DNA of 64,000 nt from Saturnia japonica (GCA_033032175.1 CM065307.1:4898001-4962000); one strand, 5' to 3'; counted from the stretch's first letter, positions 26,401 through 37,864 are shown. Program-made: numbers and translations. Notes: generated by a model from the letters alone, not told the origin.

Positions 26401-29400
26401 TTGGGTCACATGGTCACTTAACATCAAATGAGATTGTGGTTATAACGCTAAACATATAAATGATAATTTAAAAAAAAATGTCTACCTGTGAATATAAAAC
26501 TATGTATTATTTATTGTGATCAATTCGAACTACTTTCTCAAGTGTTTTGAATTGTGTCAATGATCTTTGATTTATTTTCGGCTAATTTCACCCTACATCT
26601 ATTTTTAATAATATTAATTAAATCCCTTCACCTAGGAAGTTTACGGGAAGTATTTAGGTAAGAAATATTATTTTGTAAATAAATTAAAAAAAAATCTCAG
26701 ATCACAAACATTTCTTTCCAGTTTTTGCAATTGCAAGCCTATTTCATCAGGAACTACTCTGATTTGTTCTTGATTTGTATTAGCTACTACCTTACATCTC
26801 GCTTGGAACAAGTTAACAAGACATTAAAGGCGGCTCAAGGCAAGGTAACAGATCACCAGATTCATCATATAAATCTGTTTAACCAAAATCTTAACATTCG
26901 CTTATGCAAAGTTTTTGATATGTAACATCTTTCCTCTTGCTCTCCTACAATCTGTAAGAGTGATTTCGTGAACAGGGAAGGAAGTGTGTAACAGTATGCC
27001 GGGAAAACGAGCGTAATTTTGTTGATTTCAGCAATGAGCGCGTGGTGGTAGAGTTGGTCGTAAGATGGTACTAACCCATTTTCCGAGAGGTTGATAATAT
27101 CAGTGTGTGCGTGTGTATGACATGTTAGAGAAAGAGAAACAGAAATGGAGAATGCATCAGCTGTGCGCATAACTTAGAGTGTTGTGTTTAAATAAAATTG
27201 TGCTCTTATATAAATTAATTTATATGTATAAACCATATTAAATAAGGCTGGCTCGTTTTGAAGTGAAAACTTCTTTTAGCGCGGTACGCATATTTTTAGA
27301 AGAGATAAGATCTCTGGACTCGCGACACCGTTACGAGACGCAGCTATACATGCATGTACACATAGCAGACCACGAACGCGTCTTTCATAAAAGAATATTA
27401 AATGTATTTTAAAGTTTCTAATAATTAATAAGATACAATTCATAAATAAAATGCAATTCATATACCAATAACTAAGTTTTCACTTCTGTCGGCACTCCCG
27501 GAGTGCAACTTTTTTTATTATTCCTTTGTTTAACATACAGTATAAAGCACAAGTTGAGAACTAATACAATGAGAAACTAGAATTTCAGATTTTCGTGGGA
27601 TATTTATTAATTTGATATACAATTAGAATAACAGTTTTTTACACAAACTTTGCCTCAGTGCTTATTCGTTCAATCCTTAACTATTTACAGGTAAAAAATT
27701 TATATCAGAAGATTTTATGGCTATATTTTGAAAAAAAGTTTTATTTTAAAAGTAACCTTGTAACTTTTAAACAGAATAGAATTTAACATCAATGTTATAA
27801 GCGGATATACTTTTTGAATAAAATGATGCCTATCGTATAATATAGTGAATACTTTAACTTCTCTAAGTACCAAGTTGTTTGTTAGTATTAAATATTGTCT
27901 GAGAAAAAATTAAATCCAGATGAGATAATGTACAATAGCATTTTACTCAACCAGTTTTCGCTCGCTTATGGGTACCAATTTCACCTTGTAGTGAGAAGTC
28001 CAGTATAAATACCCAATATTGCCTGCCTGCAAACTGACAAATAAATCATGGCTTAAAAATCTTAGTCCAGCCCAGAAATCTATTTGAGCCATACGTTGTT
28101 TTGGTCCTTACAGCTGGATTTGTATCAGCCAGCTATGAACTAAGTAGATAATATAATTGGTCACAAAACCGAAAACTTATTCTTCAAGTATTTGTCGTCG
28201 GCTTCTCGGACTCTCTGAAAACTGACCTCTTAAAAGTGAACCAATCTTTTAGCAATCTTTTTCAAGCCCTAATTAGCTTTAAAATCACCTATTGATTGTT
28301 GTAAAAAGATATTATGTTACGTTCCTGATATTCAGTCAATTTTATTAAAATTATTTGAAAAATACTTAGGCATTACTTCTTTTATAACACAACACAGTTT
28401 AAAACAAGAATAATGGCAACCACCGAGAAATCAAGAATCCACATTATAAATACAAAATCATATCCCTCCCTATAACTCCCTCGTTATTTAAAAGCTATTT
28501 TTTGTTTAAATAAAAAAACTCATGTTTTAAATAAATGTAAGGTAGATTAGCTCAAGCTCCATCATCATCATCATTCATCATTTCAGCGGCAGGACGTCCA
28601 CTGCTGAACATAGGCCTTTCCCATAGATCTCCAGAGCGACCGATCTTGTGCGGCCTGCACCCAATGGCTCCCAGCGACCTTTATTATGTCGTCTTTCCAT
28701 CTAGTGGGGGGCCGTCCTACGCTGCGCTTTCCGGTGCGTGGTCTCCACTCGAGAACCTTTCTGCCCCAACGGCTGTCAGTTCTCCGAACTATGTGCCCCG
28801 CCCACTGCCACTTCAACTTGCTAATCCTTTTGGTTATGTCGGTTACCTTAGTTTGTCTACGGATCTCCTCATTTCTGATTCGATCTCGTAGAGAAACACC
28901 AAGCATAGCCCTCTCCATAGCTCGCTGAGCGACCTTGAGCTTTCTTATGAGGCCCACAGTAAGCGACCACGTCTCTGTGCCGTATGTCATCACTGGTAAC
29001 ACACACTAGTCAAAGACTTTCGTCTTGAGGCACTGAGGTATTTTGGAGTTAAGCTCCAACAATGTTTAATTTTTCTTATTTATCAATTGGAGAATCTTAG
29101 CTTTAACAATATTTTTCTGTATAGTGAAAGTGGATGGATAAAAGAATGAAGGAAGATCGAAGAAATTATGGATGAACTGTATATAGAATGCGTGAATACA
29201 GTGATGACAATTAGTATGGTGATGAAGATTCCATTTAGGTGGAATAAGGAAAATTATATTAAATTTTATTTTACAAAGTTATTTTTTGTAGTATCTACCA
29301 GAAATGTTTTGGCGTTCAGCAAGAGAAAAGTACTATAGAGCTACGCAACTCGTGAGGAAAGTTGATGATGTCATCAGTGGAATTGTTTTCATCACATTCG

Positions 29401-32400
29401 CCAACAATTTATTGAGCATATGCCTACAGCTTTATAATACCTTGCAGTAAGTATTCCAATGTGCATAATATACACAGATTTGAGGAAATGAGAAAGAGAG
29501 CTAAATGCATATCCCACATTGATTGTTCTGAAGGCACCATGTGCCTTTTTTTTAAATCTGTGATAATATATTATAATTTGTTATAAATCAAAATATGATT
29601 AGGATTATTTATGTTAATAAAATGGTTAAATCCACGGGTAAGGAATAAAGTACGAGTAGGCTATGTAATATATAGGTATTCAACTATTCAAACTGTTCAA
29701 ATATTTATATTTGCCCATTTCAGAGATGGTATCAAAAGAAGTTCAGAATACAATGATTGTTCAAACAAGTGAGTGTAAGACACAATACTTGCTTTTCTTA
29801 TTACAGCATGCTAAAGCAAAAACGCTAAACATTCTCAAGCTTAGCTACCGGAGCAAGCAAACAGTAACTGTGACAGTATTCTAATTTAGGAAGAATAGTT
29901 AATCAAGCGAGCACTAGGAAATTTCTTAGTGACCATACAATTTCAGCACAATTTCCATCACCAAAATTTCGAACCCAGTATTGGATAAGAATCCATGCCA
30001 TTTAAGACGATACCAGTTACTTTCTTTAAAGAAAAATTTTATGATGAAAATATTGCATGCTTCATTGCAATTAGATGATATGTGGTACCATAGATTATGG
30101 AGTATATGGAATAGGTATATATGGTACAGTTTAAAAGCACCGTCTTGACCAAAAACGCGACGATAAATTTGGTGAATGTAAAATTTTATCATATTTAAAA
30201 ATTACCAAAGCTTATTATTAATTCAAGCAAATTATGAAGTCATTATTTAACACTCTATTCATAATATACTGCACTGCAACTTTAATTTTGTTTAACATTT
30301 TTAATTATAGTATTAAATAATATGATTGATTTCAGAAACACTCTCTTCAATGGATACAACGCTTTGTCGTTTTTATTATTTTCTCTTGTGTATCTCGTCA
30401 CAAGGTCAATTGCTATTTTCCTGTCAGTTTCGCAAATAAACACCGCGTCACTTGTACCAGCTTCCGTATTGTATGAGGTTCCTTCTCCAGTTTATTGTGA
30501 TGAGGTTCTGTATTATTACTTTCTTATTAAAAACTACACAGTATATTCGTAGTAATTTTAAATCATTAAAATAAAATATCCAAGTTGTAAATAGGATTTA
30601 ATACATATTACATTTCGATAAACGGTGTGCATGTATGATTTATAATTAATTATATGCGATGAATAGTTATGTCAAGGTGTGTGAGCGGGCTTGTGTATGA
30701 CAATTTGTATTGTATGGGTGTTAGTTACGAGAGTGTTTTAGGATTCTACTAATTTTGTACGAAACGACTTCAGAAACTGACTGAACGATGTTTCTGATTA
30801 TTATGATACAATTATCAAACCTTCAGCACCATACTATAATACACGTATGATAACTGTCTTTATTTTAATGCAGCAATCGCATAGTAAATAAATTCTTATT
30901 TTAGACATCAATATCAGTTATACCGTTCGCATATGACGCCATGCTATAATCCGATACACGTCGATTCGAGTATCGTGGCGACTATTGCAGTGTATTTCTA
31001 TAGAGCTCCGCACATGCCCAAAGGCTTGGCAACATGTTCGTGACGCGTTGCACACAACATTTTTTCCGAGATAGCCGATAGGATCATTGTGTTATAATTT
31101 CAAGTTAATATATCGAGTACTTTTTGAATTTCATCAGATTCAGTGTAGTTTAACTTTGCCGTACTACGATTAAAAAAAGATTTAAAAAAGAATTTTGCGG
31201 ACATAAACGGATAAATAGAAAAAAGGAAATTTGATTTTTTTAAATTTGTTACGAATTGTGCAAATTCTTAACTGAACTTAAATCACATAAGTGTTAGCTC
31301 CTTAGAACATGAATATAAACGAAATAAAATACCTTATTATTTGTAGGTGGAAAGATTTTTAGACCAAGTTAATGGAGATAAGGTTGCACTAAGTGGACTT
31401 CAATTCTTCTCGGTGACTCGAGGATTGTTACTGACCGTAAGTTTCACAACAACATTTCATATGTTTACTATAGTAACAAAAACTTCGTATAAAATATTAC
31501 CATCCCTATGTATGAAAAAGTTTCCTTTGAAAAGCGTCAAATTAGGATGATGCCACGGTAGCGAGTGCGTAAATTTTAAAGAGCTATCAAAAGTTATTAT
31601 TTTTTTCATTTTCGGCCACTTGAACAACTTTTCACATTATTTCAATTATTAATTTTTTAATTATATAACTGTAAAAACTATAAAATCACGAAAGTCTATC
31701 ATTCCCTCTTTTTACACTTGTGCCAGTTTGGTGGGTTTTTGAATTGTAATTTGCTGTTTATAGCTGGAAACTTTCTCAGCTTTTCCCCCATACAAGACGG
31801 ATCTTCTTACATATTCACATCCCCTCGATAATAAAATACTTGCATTGCATATAACTTTATAAATACAATTTTGCTATGGCAATGATATGTGTATATAGTG
31901 GTTTCGAAAAAAGCATCTTATATACAAATAGCAGTGCAATAAAACTTCACATTGAAGTATTCCTAGCAGAAATCAAAATACTCGTACGACAAGTTTTGCT
32001 TTTGCACATTTTCGTCAATGGCCATCAAATTTTTATTGTATATTACATATTCGCATAGTTTATTGATTGGTATCCAAACCGCTTCAACTAGATATCACCG
32101 GCTGGCGATAAAAAAGTGGCATTCAAAACTACGCCGAATCGTCGTATTTAAGTGAATGTCATACCGACGATACTGTCACTTTGAAAAGATTCATTTCAAA
32201 CAGTCATTAAACACGTAGGTCCGTTCCTTCGGCAGGGAGCTCTTGAGCGAAGCAGCCTCTCGCGCGATACAGTGGCTCTGTACTTGCAATCACTAACTAC
32301 CAACAGACATCATTACACTGCACCACCACACACCTACATAGCTTCTGTAAGGGACTTTTTCATTCTTTTTTGGCTAGTAAGTGTAGACCAAAAATGTCAA

Positions 32401-32968
32401 ATTACTAATTAAATGCTCCCAGAAAAGAGAGACATGTATATAATATGTATAGTTAGTTAAATCGAATTACGGATAGGGAATTAGACAGATCGCATGTTGC
32501 ATATCTGGCAACGCCCAAGGCGAGGTTCGGCCACTTTGGCACCCATGAGCATGTTCCCACGCTTTCACGGCTAGGTGCCTTTAGTGCTCGCTCCCAAGCC
32601 ACGGTACAAGCCAAGCTGTAAAATTCGTTTAAGGACTCAACGTCCTTACAGCTAACAGTTCAGTCAGATTGAAAAAAGTCACTAAACAGTACCTATGATA
32701 TTAAATAGCCGTATTTAGGTAGCGCAGTATCTATCTAAAGCACCAGCGGAAGCCAATCATTTTCTATGAATATTCGTTTATTTAAACATGTGATTATGAC
32801 TTTTACATTAGTTTCAAATGAAATGTATACAATTCTGCAATAATGTTTCAGGTCACCGGTACAATAGTAACGTATGAGCTAGTTTTGTTACAGTTGGGCT
32901 CACCTGTAGCTCAAGATAATATAACGGAACTCTTTTTTCCTAACATGACAACAACTGCAATACCATAA
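20485..32968 (+). CDS. Gustatory receptor, sugar-receptor clade, 11 exons, complete
   Basis: Exons read by eye: 20485-20539, 21070-21220, 22267-22385, 23206-23385, 24282-24433, 26722-26844, 29292-29446, 29724-29768, 30336-30504, 31347-31436, 32852-32968. They total 1356 nt (451 residues plus TAA), and the phase matches at every junction. All introns are GT-AG; only exon 9 has a weak donor (gttctg). The protein is a multi-pass membrane chemoreceptor of the insect Gr family. It has a short basic N-terminus, the sugar-Gr-like motif SMRPALITAQ at residues 41-50, a Trp-rich TM2 region, LEHIFF after the third transmembrane region, and the family signature TYELVLLQ at 420-427 in TM7. Length fits sugar receptors (about 430-460 residues). 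By family it would be a ligand-gated cation channel subunit in taste neurons. Ligand and exact orthologue cannot be told from sequence. Introns hold hAT, MITE, LINE and RTE insertions; no exon is disrupted. Confidence 0.9.
21425..21540 (+). repeat. Retroelement 3' tail fragment in gustatory receptor intron 2
   Basis: ttccactgttgggcaaagag, then gcctcttcc, resembles the conserved 3' end of Lepidoptera RTE-like retroelements. No ORF is present. Confidence 0.4.
22400..22620 (-). repeat. LINE 3' end fragment in gustatory receptor intron 3
   Basis: The minus strand reads LLWKLLSASVFPPYDIRSFK and RNVKRYLSRP, the last residues of a LINE ORF2. A 3' UTR follows with the ggcgaccgccgagggatt type sequence and cagggaaagtacc. 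It begins 15 bp after the exon 3 donor. Confidence 0.7.
23640..24055 (+). repeat. Helitron-like repeat in gustatory receptor intron 4
   Basis: Inverted relative to 3243: ggtaatctctaaaacggttg, actttcactggcagatagcc, aataagcatttttgtcttta, cgggagcggggat. The terminal CTAG end appears lost. Confidence 0.55.
24456..25275. mobile_element. Non-autonomous hAT element in gustatory receptor intron 5
   Basis: Left end TAAAGGTGGACGATTATGA; the right end read inward is TAGTGGTGGGTGATCATGA. These are the same termini as the nested element at 47708. It has the same TTAGTAATTACTAAT subterminal motifs (for example 25040-25060, 25185-25215). Flanks attttaag and attcaaaa match at only 5 of 8 positions, so the insertion is older. 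A GC-rich patch lies at 24500-24565. It begins 22 bp after the exon 5 donor. Confidence 0.65.
25734..26176 (-). mobile_element. ~440-bp MITE, copy B, inverted, in gustatory receptor intron 5
   Basis: The reverse complement matches copy A along its whole length with scattered substitutions and small indels. It starts aaagtgaaaacttctttggc in sense and ends gttcacttctaccacgtgtg. The shared blocks include gaaaatgagata and gttaggttaccatggatac. Confidence 0.75.
26328..26455 (+). repeat. SINE family S1, 3' part, in gustatory receptor intron 5
   Basis: gtttcggcagcctcacttga, ctccactaggcttagcgtgc and catcaaatgagattgtggtt match the S1 3' half. The head is missing. Confidence 0.6.
27260..27490. mobile_element. 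MITE with GAAGTGAAAACTTC ends, in gustatory receptor intron 6
   Basis: Left gaagtgaaaacttcttttag, right gttttcacttctgtcggcac. Same family as 16180-16472. No ORF. Confidence 0.6.
28558..29055 (-). mobile_element. RTE-type LINE 3' fragment
   Basis: The minus strand reads the C-terminal part of an RTE-like reverse transcriptase: VLPVMTYGTETWSLT, AQRAMERAMLGVSLRDRIRN, RTGKRSVGRPPTRWKDDI, then a stop at 28583. It ends in a (ATG)n tail (atcatcatcatc on + at 28561), with the common Lepidoptera 3' sequence around gcaggacgtccactgc. The frame from 29002 down to 28583 is open (139 codons). Upstream it continues as KTKVFD, then TAG, then CVLPVM, so a single Gln-to-stop change interrupts it. It lies in intron 6 of the gustatory receptor. 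Confidence 0.85.
32225..32605 (+). repeat. Dispersed repeat U2, copy 2, in gustatory receptor intron 10
   Basis: gcctctcgcgcgatacagtg, gtacttgcaatcactaacta, ccaacagacatcat, ttcggccactttggcaccca and tgagcatgttcccacgcttt match copy 1. About 110 bp of extra AT-rich sequence lies in the middle. Confidence 0.6.
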
Positions 32969-33176
32969 TACACTAACTTTTGCTTCATCTACTTATATAT
33001 ACTTATATTAAATATAGTATCAAGATCAGATGATAATATAACATGTAATGATTTTTAGCTAGTAATATTAATCATTGCTAATGAATACCAAAGAAGTTAT
33101 CTGCAGCACGTTTTTTAAGCTTTATATATCTAATTAACACATATGGTGAAGTAAAACTAGTAAGACAATTTTTAAC

Positions 33177-33300
33177 AATAAGAAAACCAACTTCGACGAT
33201 TTTGAGGAGTTCCCTGGGTCATCATCGAAGTCGAAGGTCCAGTTACAATGAAATTAAAATGGGACAGTCTAACAAAAAAAGAAACATTTAGTAAAATATT
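33177..33300 (+). repeat. Dispersed repeat U1, 5' part
   Basis: ttttgaggagttccctgggt, gaagtcgaaggtccagttac and aaattaaaatgggacagtct. The 534-bp tandem duplication starts inside it. Confidence 0.55.
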
Positions 33301-34290
33301 GTACAAAGAATAGAAACATTGAAAATAAACTTTGTTTTTATTATTATTGAATTATAAAATGAGAATTAAATTATAATTAGATAAAACCTAATATATCTGG
33401 ATCTATATTTGATCTATATAAAATGCAAGAGTTGAATTTCAGCTTAATAACTCATACGAATGTTAGGTATATAATTAATAAAAGAGGAGCTTTGAGAAAC
33501 CAATTCAATAGACTTTATTTGTACAGTTAAACAATTGAGTGCACTCAAAGTAAACAGTTAGAGTAAAGAGCTCTCAGCTTCCGCTCGAGTGGTACACACA
33601 GTTAGAAACCGATTAAGTTTACACAATTTGTTCTCAATTTGTTAAAAAAAAGATTCTTAAAGATCTAATTTTACATATTAAAAGTTTCTAATTTTTCACG
33701 CCAGATTAGCTGTATTATATTTATTTTATAAGGCATAAGTTTGACCTTTGACACATGGTCATCATCGAAGTCGAAGGTCCAGTTACAATGAAATTAAAAT
33801 GGGACAGTCTAACAAAAAAAGAAACATTTAGTAAAATATTGTACAAAGAATAGAAACATTGAAAATAAACTTTGTTTTTATTATTATTGAATTATAAAAT
33901 GAGAATTAAATTATAATTAGATAAAACCTAATATATCTGGATCTATATTTGATCTATATAAAATGCAAGAGTTGAATTTCAGCTTAATAACTCATACGAA
34001 TGTTAGGTATATAATTAATAAAAGAGGAGCTTTGAGAAACCAATTCAATAGACTTTATTTGTACAGTTAAACAATTGAGTGCACTCAAAGTAAACAGTTA
34101 GAGTAAAGAGCTCTCAGCTTCCGCTCGAGTGGTACACACAGTTAGAAACCGATTAAGTTTACACAATTTGTTCTCAATTTGTTAAAAAAAAGATTCTTAA
34201 AGATCTAATTTTACATATTAAAAGTTTCTAATTTTTCACGCCAGATTAGCTGTATTATATTTATTTTATAAGGCATAAGTTTGACCTTTG
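33217..34290 (+). repeat. Perfect tandem duplication, 2 x 534 bp
   Basis: 33217-33750 and 33757-34290 are identical base for base as far as I can read, offset by exactly 540 bp and separated by acacat (33751-33756). The unit begins inside the cgaagtcgaaggtcc repeat and contains cttccgctcgagtggtacac but no ORF. It lies about 250 bp after the gustatory receptor stop codon. Confidence 0.95.
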
Positions 34291-34650
34291 TTTGCACCTT
34301 TGCGACGAGTCCGCAAAATACCTTCAGAAACGCATGGTCATTGTCTCGCTGAGCGTGTTCTACCGTCTGTATCATGGCGAGTGGTCTGAAGAGCTGTTCA
34401 ACCTAAACCCTTCTTCTCCCGTTCATAACTGATCCACTCGCATGCTCAGCCATTGCTTTACAGTAACCTCCATCTCTGCACATTATAATGTGCACGTATT
34501 GTGAAGTTGCGGAATTGTCTCCCGGACAGCTGAGGATGAATTATAGATCCCGCGGTGCTCGCTGTTATTATTGGATTGCACTGTGGTCACCATCAGGTAC
34601 AATACCGTCACTTTGCCGTGCTATGATAAAGAAACATGTGTGTTTCTTTG
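34290..34650 (+). repeat. LINE 3' end fragment after the tandem duplication
   Basis: The + strand reads VSLSVFYRLYHGEWSEELFN and LNPSSPVHN in neighbouring frames. A stretch like the element 3' UTR follows, ending accatcaggtacaat...gccgtgctatgataaa. It is the same family as 14160, in the opposite orientation, and starts directly at the end of the 534-bp duplicate. Confidence 0.6.
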
Positions 34651-35794
34651 TATATCCCGTATACATTAATACCATTCGTCTCACTGCGATAAATTTAATG
34701 CGAGTTGTTGTGCATGTTAAAGGTTTCTGCATTAACAAAACTATTTTAGAATAGGTATCACGCAAGTGATTTTATTTTTAAAACAATGGCGATATAGTTG
34801 TAGATAAAACTGACAGAAAATATTTGTACGGGTGTTTTTGGGGTATACTGCATAGCTAATTTAAAAATATTGTCTATTGTGGCTTGTTTTTGTACGTAGG
34901 TAATTTGCTTACCTGCTAAAATAAATAGATACCCATTTGAGTTTTACAGGTTCGAGTAAAACGAATGTTTATATAAGATTTTTTTAAAGTTACTCGCTTA
35001 TTAAATAGACTTTAATGTCTTTTTAATGTAATGTTACTTTGAGTAAATATACTTTTACTGTTATTGATAATTAATTACATTATAATTGTAGCTTTTTTCA
35101 TCACATACATACATATTGTACTCATATAAAATTAAAAATCATTAAAGTGCTTAAAAAAATATTTTTCGTGTTTTCTTTCTAGTAAACTCCATCCCAATTT
35201 ATTTAATGATACTAGCTGCCAGCTGGTGCTCGCTTGCTTGTCGGAGTGATTTTTTATTAAATTAATTATATCATATTACATTACTTCTGGGATTATAAAG
35301 GAACATTAAAAAAGTTTGATTAAACTCCATTAAACATATGAAAATCGAGACAAAGATTATATAATATAAAATAATTCACAATGCCTTTTTATTTATTATT
35401 TCAATTAACAAACACGCGCCGCAGTCATTTCCTGGCTAATAGCGGATTGCATAATTCGTATTTGAAACATTTGGTTTCCGTTACATATTTGCTCTTAACT
35501 TTTCAAACTACTCTATATTAAACCATTATCGTAATAAGTAATTCAAAGAAATCAGGATATTACTGTGAAGAAGCTTGTATAAAGGCTTTGACTCACATAC
35601 ACCTGCATAGCTTCAAGAAAGACGCTTTAAATGAAAAGCACAATGTATATTATAAATAAAAGCATAGTTTACCGTAAAAGAGGAAAAAAATCAATTAAGA
35701 AAAACTTGTGATTTTTTTATTAAATTTTTCAAAGAAAGAACAAAAATGACCGAGTTTTTAAGTACTTCATGTGTTCAGAGCTTGGCTACAATCT

Positions 35795-36015
35795 CACATA
35801 ATTGTTTAAATGACGCTTTTGATGAAGATGGTAACACGCTAAGCCAGAAACTGGCTCTCAATTGCAGCTGCTGGATCAAATTTGCAGTATAGATGCTTTG
35901 TGATAGATTTTCAACTTGAGAATGGCCACTAGCCAGGCAGGCATTAGAAAATGCCCTACCACCTCACTATGTTTTAATTAAGATGTTTTCCATCGACGAA
36001 AACTCAGGTTCATTT
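35795..36015 (-). repeat. SINE family S1 copy
   Basis: Inverted S1 body: gatggtaacacgctaagcca, ttttcaacttgagaatggcc and gatgttttccatcgacgaaa. It ends about 240 bp before the gustatory receptor exon relic. Confidence 0.6.
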
Positions 36016-36250
36016 ATGAAAGAATTAAATAATTAAAAACTTCATAACTAATTCGAAATGATCAAAGATGCTCCCACCATTAAATTTAAGTATTCCTTAA
36101 GTTACGGATTATATTGCTGCCAGTGAATTTAAATGAAAGCTAATAAGATTATCGAGTAAGAATTTAGTAAATTTATTTATCAGATATCCCACAAAATATA
36201 GACCATATGCCAAAATACAGCTGGGTCATACCTAAGGTGACACAATACTT

Positions 36251-36400
36251 TCAGAAATACTCTATTGTGTAACTTGTATTTAGTTAGATCGATTGCCGTT
36301 TTCTTGCTAGCTTTGGAAATAAACACAGCACCACTTTTAGCACATTCTGTGTGGCGTAACGTTGTTTTTACAGTTTATTGGGTTCTTGGTTTTGTATTGC
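36251..36400 (+). pseudogene. Relic copy of gustatory receptor exon 9
   Basis: The sequence starts with the same acceptor context (tttcag followed by AAAtACTCT) as exon 9 of the gustatory receptor at 30336. In the matching frame it reads LVRSIAVFLLALEINTAPLL, against LVTRSIAIFLSVSQINTASL in the intact gene. About 15 codons of the TM6 region between NTL and YLV are missing, in frame. Similarity runs past the exon end (CAGTTTATTG, then GGTTyTGTATT), so the duplicated segment included the start of the intron. No convincing neighbouring exons 8, 10 or 11 were found, and the receptor's Cys-Asp-Glu end is lost. Best explained as a decayed partial duplication of the upstream gene or remnant of a lost tandem paralogue. 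Confidence 0.75.
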
Positions 36401-37254
36401 TTCATTTTTATTTATTTATTATCTTTATCCCGCGTATTCACCCACGTGGAATTTTGATTGTAAATGCCTGTTTTACACATATGATAACTACTTGCCTATA
36501 CATTGCCAGATTAGTTGAGATTTATGGTCACTTCCTTGCTATCAAGAGTCGTGGCTTGATTCTGGATAGTCTATAACCTTCCTCGACAAAGGGCTATAAA
36601 ATATAAAAAGGATATTCAAATCTGACTGCTAGTTCTAGAGACCAGAGCGTTCAAACACATACACAAAAAATAAAGTTTTAAGCTTATAAGTATAAGATTT
36701 TATATGAATTTCACTGCACATTCATAGTAATTTTATTACATTGAATATGCAAATGAAATATACCAAAGAGTCCTAGAAAACAGAAACAAAGACTTAATTA
36801 CTAACGGCACCCTCGCCCGCCCGACGACGATTTCATTTAGATAATGTAATGTAATATAAAAAATCATTCCCTTAAAATATCTCTAGAGATGAAAAATTCA
36901 GATTATTGAAATAGAAACGCGGGTTGTTCTATACCAATAGGACTTTCATAAATATTAAAACTTTTAATTGTAACATTATGAAAATGCCTATAAGAATGAT
37001 AACATATAGATTCAAAACTAACAGCGACTTTGATGTTCAGCAAAAAGTGTACCTAGGGCACCTTAATGGCCAATATTTTTGGTGGTGGCAAAAATAAACT
37101 TAAGTAATATTGGCTGGTTAAAAAACAAAATAATTGTGACACATTTTCATAATAATTGATATTATTATTTCATACTTAGTTCAAACGAATTTAAGTTTTT
37201 GGAACCTTCCCAAGTGGAAAAGGGAATGCTACAGTTGTAAACCTTTTAACCATA

Positions 37255-37520
37255 TATGTTATGTCGTGGAAATTCCCCTGATTCGCACGAAGCGTTATGC
37301 TTCGTCGTTCATTATGCGAACGGCAAAGGAGTGGAATTCACTCCCGTCGTCTGTTTTCCCATCCACCTATGACTTGGGAGTTTGCAAGCGAAGAGTGAAT
37401 AGGCATTTAATAGGTAAGCGCGATACATCGTCGGCCACATATTACTTTCCATCAGGTAAGATTGAGACCAAGCGCATTCCTGTATTGTATTTTAAAAAAA
37501 ATTGTTATTTGGTAGTCTTC
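37255..37520 (+). repeat. LINE 3' end fragment, ORF still open
   Basis: The + strand reads IPLIRTKRYASSFIMRTAKE, WNSLPSSVFPSTYDLGVCKR and RVNRHLIGK, the terminal residues of a LINE ORF2. A 3' UTR with tttccatcaggtaaga follows. The ORF (37266-37538) has no internal stop. Confidence 0.7.
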
Positions 37521-37599
37521 TGTCCTAGGGTGATCTAGCCAAACAAACATACTTCACCTACGATCCACGAAAGTGACATAGCTTTCATACTTATACCAT

Positions 37600-37862
37600 T
37601 AATAAAACTGAAGTGTCTGTTTACAATGCCAAAATAACAGCTTTTTACGAAATGCATATGAAAATATATAACGGTATCGATAATAAAATAGTAATTTTTA
37701 AATGTTTTATTTGTCTGTTTGTTCCGGGTAATCTCCGAAACGGTTGGATCGATTTTGACGAAACCTTCACTGGCAGATAGCCGATGTTATAAGGAGTAAC
37801 TTAGGCTACTTTTATTTTAGAAAAAGACTTAGGATTTCGGTCAAATAAAAAAAACTGGTCAT
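37600..37862 (+). repeat. Helitron-like repeat, partial
   Basis: ggtaatctccgaaacggttg and accttcactggcagatagcc match the 23640 copy. It is followed directly by the S1 SINE. Confidence 0.5.
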
Positions 37863-37864
37863 GG

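Noticed and set aside
28646..28928. Two + frames of about 80 codons
   Set aside because: They are antisense to the RTE reverse-transcriptase fragment.
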